In this document: in pieces, positions 60,688-64,000 of the stretch
How the letters are laid out: each line of letters starts with the position of its first letter
Numbering within the stretch: position 1 is the stretch's first letter
Assembly: GCA_905221605.1 (NCBI GenBank)
Contig: CAJNDS010002385.1
Location: forward strand, 176,501 to 240,500
DNA length: 64,000 nt
Reading direction: 5' to 3'
Source: Symbiodinium natans
Lineage: Eukaryota > Sar > Dinophyceae > Suessiales > Symbiodiniaceae
Position numbers and translations under genes: made by a program
The notes under the pieces: generated by a model
What the model was told of the DNA's origin: nothing
Database searches by the model: none
Seen by the model: only the letters and a program-made list of their open reading frames with translations

Positions 60688-60728
60688 GAACTAGGCAGCG
60701 ACTCCCTGCGCATCCGTGCTGTTTAGGA
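60688..60728 (+). CDS. Micro-exon-like scrap
   Basis: After a pyrimidine-rich ttttttttgctgctcag, ELGSDSLRIRAV before a stop. CCCTAAA (60743-60838) follows. Confidence 0.3.
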
Positions 60729-61146
60729 TCTGCTCGACGGAGCCCTAAACCCTAAACCCTAAACCCTAAACCCAAAACCCTAAACCCTAAACCCTAAACT
60801 CTAAACCCTAAACCCTAAACCCTAAACCCTAAACCCAAAGCCCTAGACCCAAAACGCTGTAGCCCCAGGTGAGACATGTTTCAACATCCAGGCCTCCGCT
60901 TGGGGGGGTTTAGGGGCCAAAGGGGTTTAGGGTTTAGGGTTCGGGTTTCGGGTTTAGGGTTTAGGGTATAGGGCTAGGGTTTTAGGGTTTAGGGTTTAGG
61001 GTTCAGGGTTTCGGGTTAGGGGCACAGGGGGTTTAGGATTTAGGGTTTAGGATGTAGGCTTTTGAAAGGGGTTCACGGTTTAGGCTTCTTGGGACAAGGA
61101 TTTGGAGGAGTCCGGGCCAGGAGAAAAAGTTTTGAAGAACCCAGAA

Positions 61147-61358
61147 CCCTAAACCCTAACCCTAAACCTTAAGCCTAAAGCCTAAACCCTAAACCTTAAA
61201 CCCTAAACCCTAAACCCTAAACCCTGAACCCTAAACCCTAAACCCTAAACCCTAAACCCGAAACCCTAAACCCTAAACCCTAAAACCCTAAACCCTAAAC
61301 CCTAAACCCTAAACCCTAAACCCTAAACCCTAAACCCTAAACCCTAAACCCTAAACCC
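61147..61358 (+). repeat. CCCTAAA tract of about 210 bases
   Basis: About 29 heptamers with CCTTAAA, CCTAAAG and CCCGAAA variants. Confidence 0.95.
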
Positions 61359-61387
61359 CCCAGAAGCATCTCTCAACTCACAGACCC

Positions 61388-61440
61388 GCGAAGGCCACTG
61401 GGCCCCTGGATGCAGAGGAGACGAAGAAGTTGGAGTGCGC
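61388..61440 (+). CDS. Exon candidate, downstream gene
   Basis: Reads KATGPLDAEETKKLECA, between CCCTAAA and TTTAGGG (61443-61540). Acidic/basic helix; not recognised. Confidence 0.36.
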
Positions 61441-61999
61441 GGTTTCGGGTTTAGGGTTTAGGGCTAGGGCTCAGGGTTTAGGGTTTAGGGTTTAGGGTTT
61501 CGGGTTTAGGGTTTAGGGTTTAGGGTTTAGGGTTCAGGGCCGCCGGTGCTTCTGCAGGGCTCAGGGTGTTGGGTTTTAGGTTTGCGGGCTTAGTCTGAAA
61601 GAAGCGTCTAGTTTATAGTTTTTAAGCCCCAAACCCTAAACCCTATACCCTAAACCCTAAGCTCTCAACCCTAAGCCCTAAACCGCTGGCTCGCTGGTTT
61701 CTCTGATGGGGCCGCAGCAGCCCGGCAGAAGGGTTGCAGAACGGAGGGCTTAGCGATACCCACGAGGCATGGTGCCTATTCTGCGAACCCTCAACACCGG
61801 AACCTTCGACTCGAAATCCGCATGGAGCCTCAAGGCCCCAAAGCCCTAAACCCTAAACCCTAAACCCTCAAGGACAGGATAAATAGACATTGTACGCGTT
61901 TCATTGCGAACAGCTCGTGTAATAATCCTTCATCCTTCACAGTGAAAAAATCAGGCAAAAGCATGGCTGTCAGGCACCAAAACAGACCCCTAAGTAGGG

Positions 62000-62160
62000 A
62001 AAGAAAGTTCCAAGGCCCCGAAAAGGCACTGGGAAGCCCCAAAAGGCACGGGAGACCCCAAAAGGCACCGGGAGACCAAACAAGCACCAAAAGGCCCCAA
62101 CCGACAACCCGACACCCAAAAGGCCACAGAAAGGCCCCGGAGGCCTTACACGGTGTCCGC
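62000..62160. repeat. CCCCAAAAGGCAC minisatellite
   Basis: Units of about 20 bases (ccccaaaaggcaccgggaga) repeated with divergence. The 116-codon frames on both strands across 61860-62290 derive largely from this repeat. Confidence 0.7.
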
Positions 62161-62328
62161 AAAGCCTCCCAAACTGGCAAAGCAAAAAGAAAGACAGTCA
62201 AAACCCGCACAAAACCCGGTCAAAGCTCTGGACGCAAACCCTATACAATTTCTATAAACCCTAAACCCCAAACCCCAAACCCCAAACCCTAAACCTCAAA
62301 CCCTAAACCCTAAACCCTAAACCCTGAA

Positions 62329-62539
62329 CCAGGGATTCCCATACCCCTTACTTAAGGAACCTTCCTTAACTTAGTTGTAGAGCAGGTAACCTTCAACCTT
62401 TTTGGGGTAATATACTCCCCTTATAATCCCAAAGGTAAACCTTTAAGTTCGGGTACTGGACAACCATGTTAAAGTATACAAGGGTTCCTTATACGGTTTG
62501 AGGAAGACTCCTTGACTAAGGAGTATTGGAGTCCCTGGG
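62329..62539. mobile_element. Family-B element (full copy)
   Basis: About 211 bases, opening ccagggattcccatacccct and closing gtattggagtccctggg. Inner words aaggaaccttccttaac and gactaaggagta. Confidence 0.72.
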
Positions 62540-62576
62540 ATAGGGGCCTTAGTAACCAGAACGGGGTGCTGGGGGT

Positions 62577-63086
62577 TCTTGTGGCAAATTATGAAGAAGG
62601 GTTCCTTTTATGGCTTAAGGCGTACTCCTCAACTAAGGAGTATCCCCTAAACCCTAAACCCTAAACCCTAAACCCTAAACCCTAAACCCTAAACCCTAAA
62701 CCCTAAACCCTAAACCCTAAACCCTAAACCCTAAACCCTAAACCCTAAACCCTAAACCCTAAACCCTAACCCCTAAACCCTCACCCCTAAACCCTAAACC
62801 CTAAACCCTAAACCCTAAACCCTAAACCCTAAACCCTAAACCCTAAACCCTAAACCCTAAACCCTAAACCCTAAACCCTAAACCCTAAACCCTAAACCCT
62901 AAACCCTAAACCCTAAGCCCTAAACTAAGCCCTAAGCCTTACGCCCTAAGCCCTAAGCCCTAAGCCCTAAACCCTAAACCCTAAACCCTAAACCCTAAAC
63001 CCTAAACCCTAAACCCTAAACCCTAAACCCTAAACCCTAAACCCTAAACCCTAAACCAACTAAGGAGTAACCGGAGTCTCTGGGAA
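62577..63086. mobile_element. Family-B element split by a CCCTAAA tract
   Basis: The left part gggttccttttatggcttaa...caactaaggagta stops at the tract; the right part resumes caactaaggagta...ccggagtctctggg. The tract lies between two exact copies of a 13-base word. Confidence 0.72.
62643..63056 (+). repeat. CCCTAAA tract of about 410 bases, longest in the window
   Basis: About 58 heptamers with a short CCCTAAG/CCTTACG patch at 62915-62965. Flanked by the direct repeat CAACTAAGGAGTA (62630-62642 and 63057-63069). Confidence 0.96.
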
Positions 63087-63089
63087 GAG

Positions 63090-63162
63090 GTACCTGCTCC
63101 GCGAGACTTTCGAGCCCGAGAAGTTCGGTTCTGCGAGCTTCCTATCGGGCACCGTCCTCGAG
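63090..63162 (+). CDS. Exon candidate, downstream gene
   Basis: Reads YLLRETFEPEKFGSASFLSG then TVLE and ends at a GC donor (gcgcgg). The acceptor (gggaagag) is supplied by the right end of the family-B element. TTTAGGG (63200-63262) follows. Protein-like; family not recognised. Confidence 0.52.
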
Positions 63163-63382
63163 GCGCGGATCTGGACACGGACTTCTTTGAATCCGGGGTT
63201 CAGGGTTTAGGGTTTAGGGTTTAGGGCTTAAGGTTTGGGGTTTTAGGGTTTAGGGTTTAGGGCTTCAAGCCTGAAACCTTACACAATGTACAGTAAAAAG
63301 ATCACATGTTTGCAAGGCGGCGCGCTTCAGGATTTCGAGGCTTTTCTAGGGGCCGTGAGGGTTTCGAAAGGTCTCCCTTTTC

Positions 63383-63500
63383 AACCCTAAACCCTAAACC
63401 CTAAGCCCTAAACCCTAAACCCTAAACCCTAAACCCTAAACTCTAAACCCTAAACCCTAAACCCTAAACCCTAAACCCTAAACCCTAAACCCTAAACCCT
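63383..63500 (+). repeat. CCCTAAA tract
   Basis: About 17 heptamers with CCCTAAG and CTCTAAA variants. Confidence 0.95.
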
Positions 63501-63754
63501 GAATGCATTTCCCACTTGAAGAAGCATGGAAAGCCAAAGTCTTCAGGAAACCCTCAGCCTTAATCCTACACGCATGTTTAGGGAAGCCTCTGCCCCGTAA
63601 GCGTGTGAGGAAGAGCTGCGCGGGGCTCGCTCTCTTTTCTAGGGCTTAGGGTTTAGGGTTTAGGGTTTTCCGGGTTCTCTGGTAGAAATACCCTAAACCC
63701 TGCACCTCAAACCCTGAAGCCTTTTGGGGGTCCTTCGTACAAGGGTGCCGTATT

Positions 63755-63822
63755 TTTCAGGAGACCCATCAAGGGACACCAAGTTGAAGAGCACCATATA
63801 TGACACCGGGGTTGTAGTGTAG
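63755..63822 (+). CDS. Possible terminal exon
   Basis: After atttttcag one frame reads DPSRDTKLKSTIYDTGVVV then TAG at 63820-63822. A 90-codon minus-strand frame (63707-63979) overlaps and is equally open, so the call is weak. Confidence 0.3.
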
Positions 63823-64000
63823 GGCTTAGGGGTGAATGGAGCAGGATTGCAACACCAAAGGGCGATGTAATGTACAGTCGAAGAGTGAGGCCAAGCAAGT
63901 GACGATGTTCGGAGTGCTTCGCACCTGCTTGAAAACTGTGGGACATCGCGTGACGGTTTGTCATTTCCAGACTAGACATAGTTGTCTTGCAGCGGAGATT

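Noticed and set aside
61860-62292. 116-codon frames on both strands
   Set aside because: Overlapping, generated largely by a 20-base minisatellite (ccccaaaaggcac...), with no motif.
1-64000. tRNA, rRNA, spliced-leader RNA genes
   Set aside because: I looked for clover-leaf words, conserved rRNA words and the dinoflagellate spliced-leader sequence and saw none; a covariance-model scan would be needed to be sure.

Overview
The window looks like nuclear DNA of a dinoflagellate, or a very close alveolate relative. Four things point there. (1) Thousands of bases are TTTAGGG/CCCTAAA, the telomeric heptamer reported from dinoflagellates and some other algae, scattered interstitially on both strands. 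(2) Recognisable protein pieces lie on very short exons, and most of their introns can be read as GC..AG rather than GT..AG, a habit known from dinoflagellates. (3) Non-LTR reverse transcriptase and probable Ty1/copia debris sit inside introns. (4) Several families of small palindromic elements are present. No rRNA, tRNA, CRISPR or prokaryotic operon structure is visible.

Layout. 1-13 kb: telomeric tracts alternating with short islands of unique, coding-like sequence, mostly + strand, including one membrane-helix exon at 1.76 kb; 12.2-13.1 kb carries minus-strand exon-like pieces. 13.4-15 kb: an island nearly free of telomeric repeat with an open stretch of about 200 codons (14029-14632). 15-20 kb: small palindromic elements, telomeric tracts and a run of good exon candidates (17.2-19.8 kb). 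20.9-57.2 kb: one + strand protein kinase gene of the Pelle/receptor-like type. It is cut into about 17 exons of roughly 36-66 bp, and the domain can be read in order from an ATNNF-type lead-in, P-loop, VAIK lysine and hinge to HRDIKSAN, DFG, the activation loop, helix F and the C-lobe. Its introns are filled with telomeric repeats.

The 13.8-kb intron between kinase exons 7 and 8 contains a second + strand gene (31.6-40.6 kb). It encodes a multi-pass membrane protein with an internal duplication, and the two halves have introns at different places. Another kinase intron (50.6-55.0 kb) holds an open frame of more than 850 codons of unknown function followed by a 5'-truncated non-LTR reverse transcriptase that runs into a CCCTAAA tract. 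57-64 kb: more telomeric tracts, a CCCCAAA-type array, and exon candidates of at least one further + strand gene (60.0-63.2 kb).

The main biological signal is the relation between telomeric repeat and splicing. Tracts sit inside small mobile elements and next to exon edges, and at three places short direct duplications flank a tract, as expected if it was inserted at a staggered break. TTTAGGG tends to follow donors and CCCTAAA tends to precede acceptors, so an intron's two ends could pair. All exon calls are my reading of translated sequence and splice-like dinucleotides; no transcript or database evidence was available.
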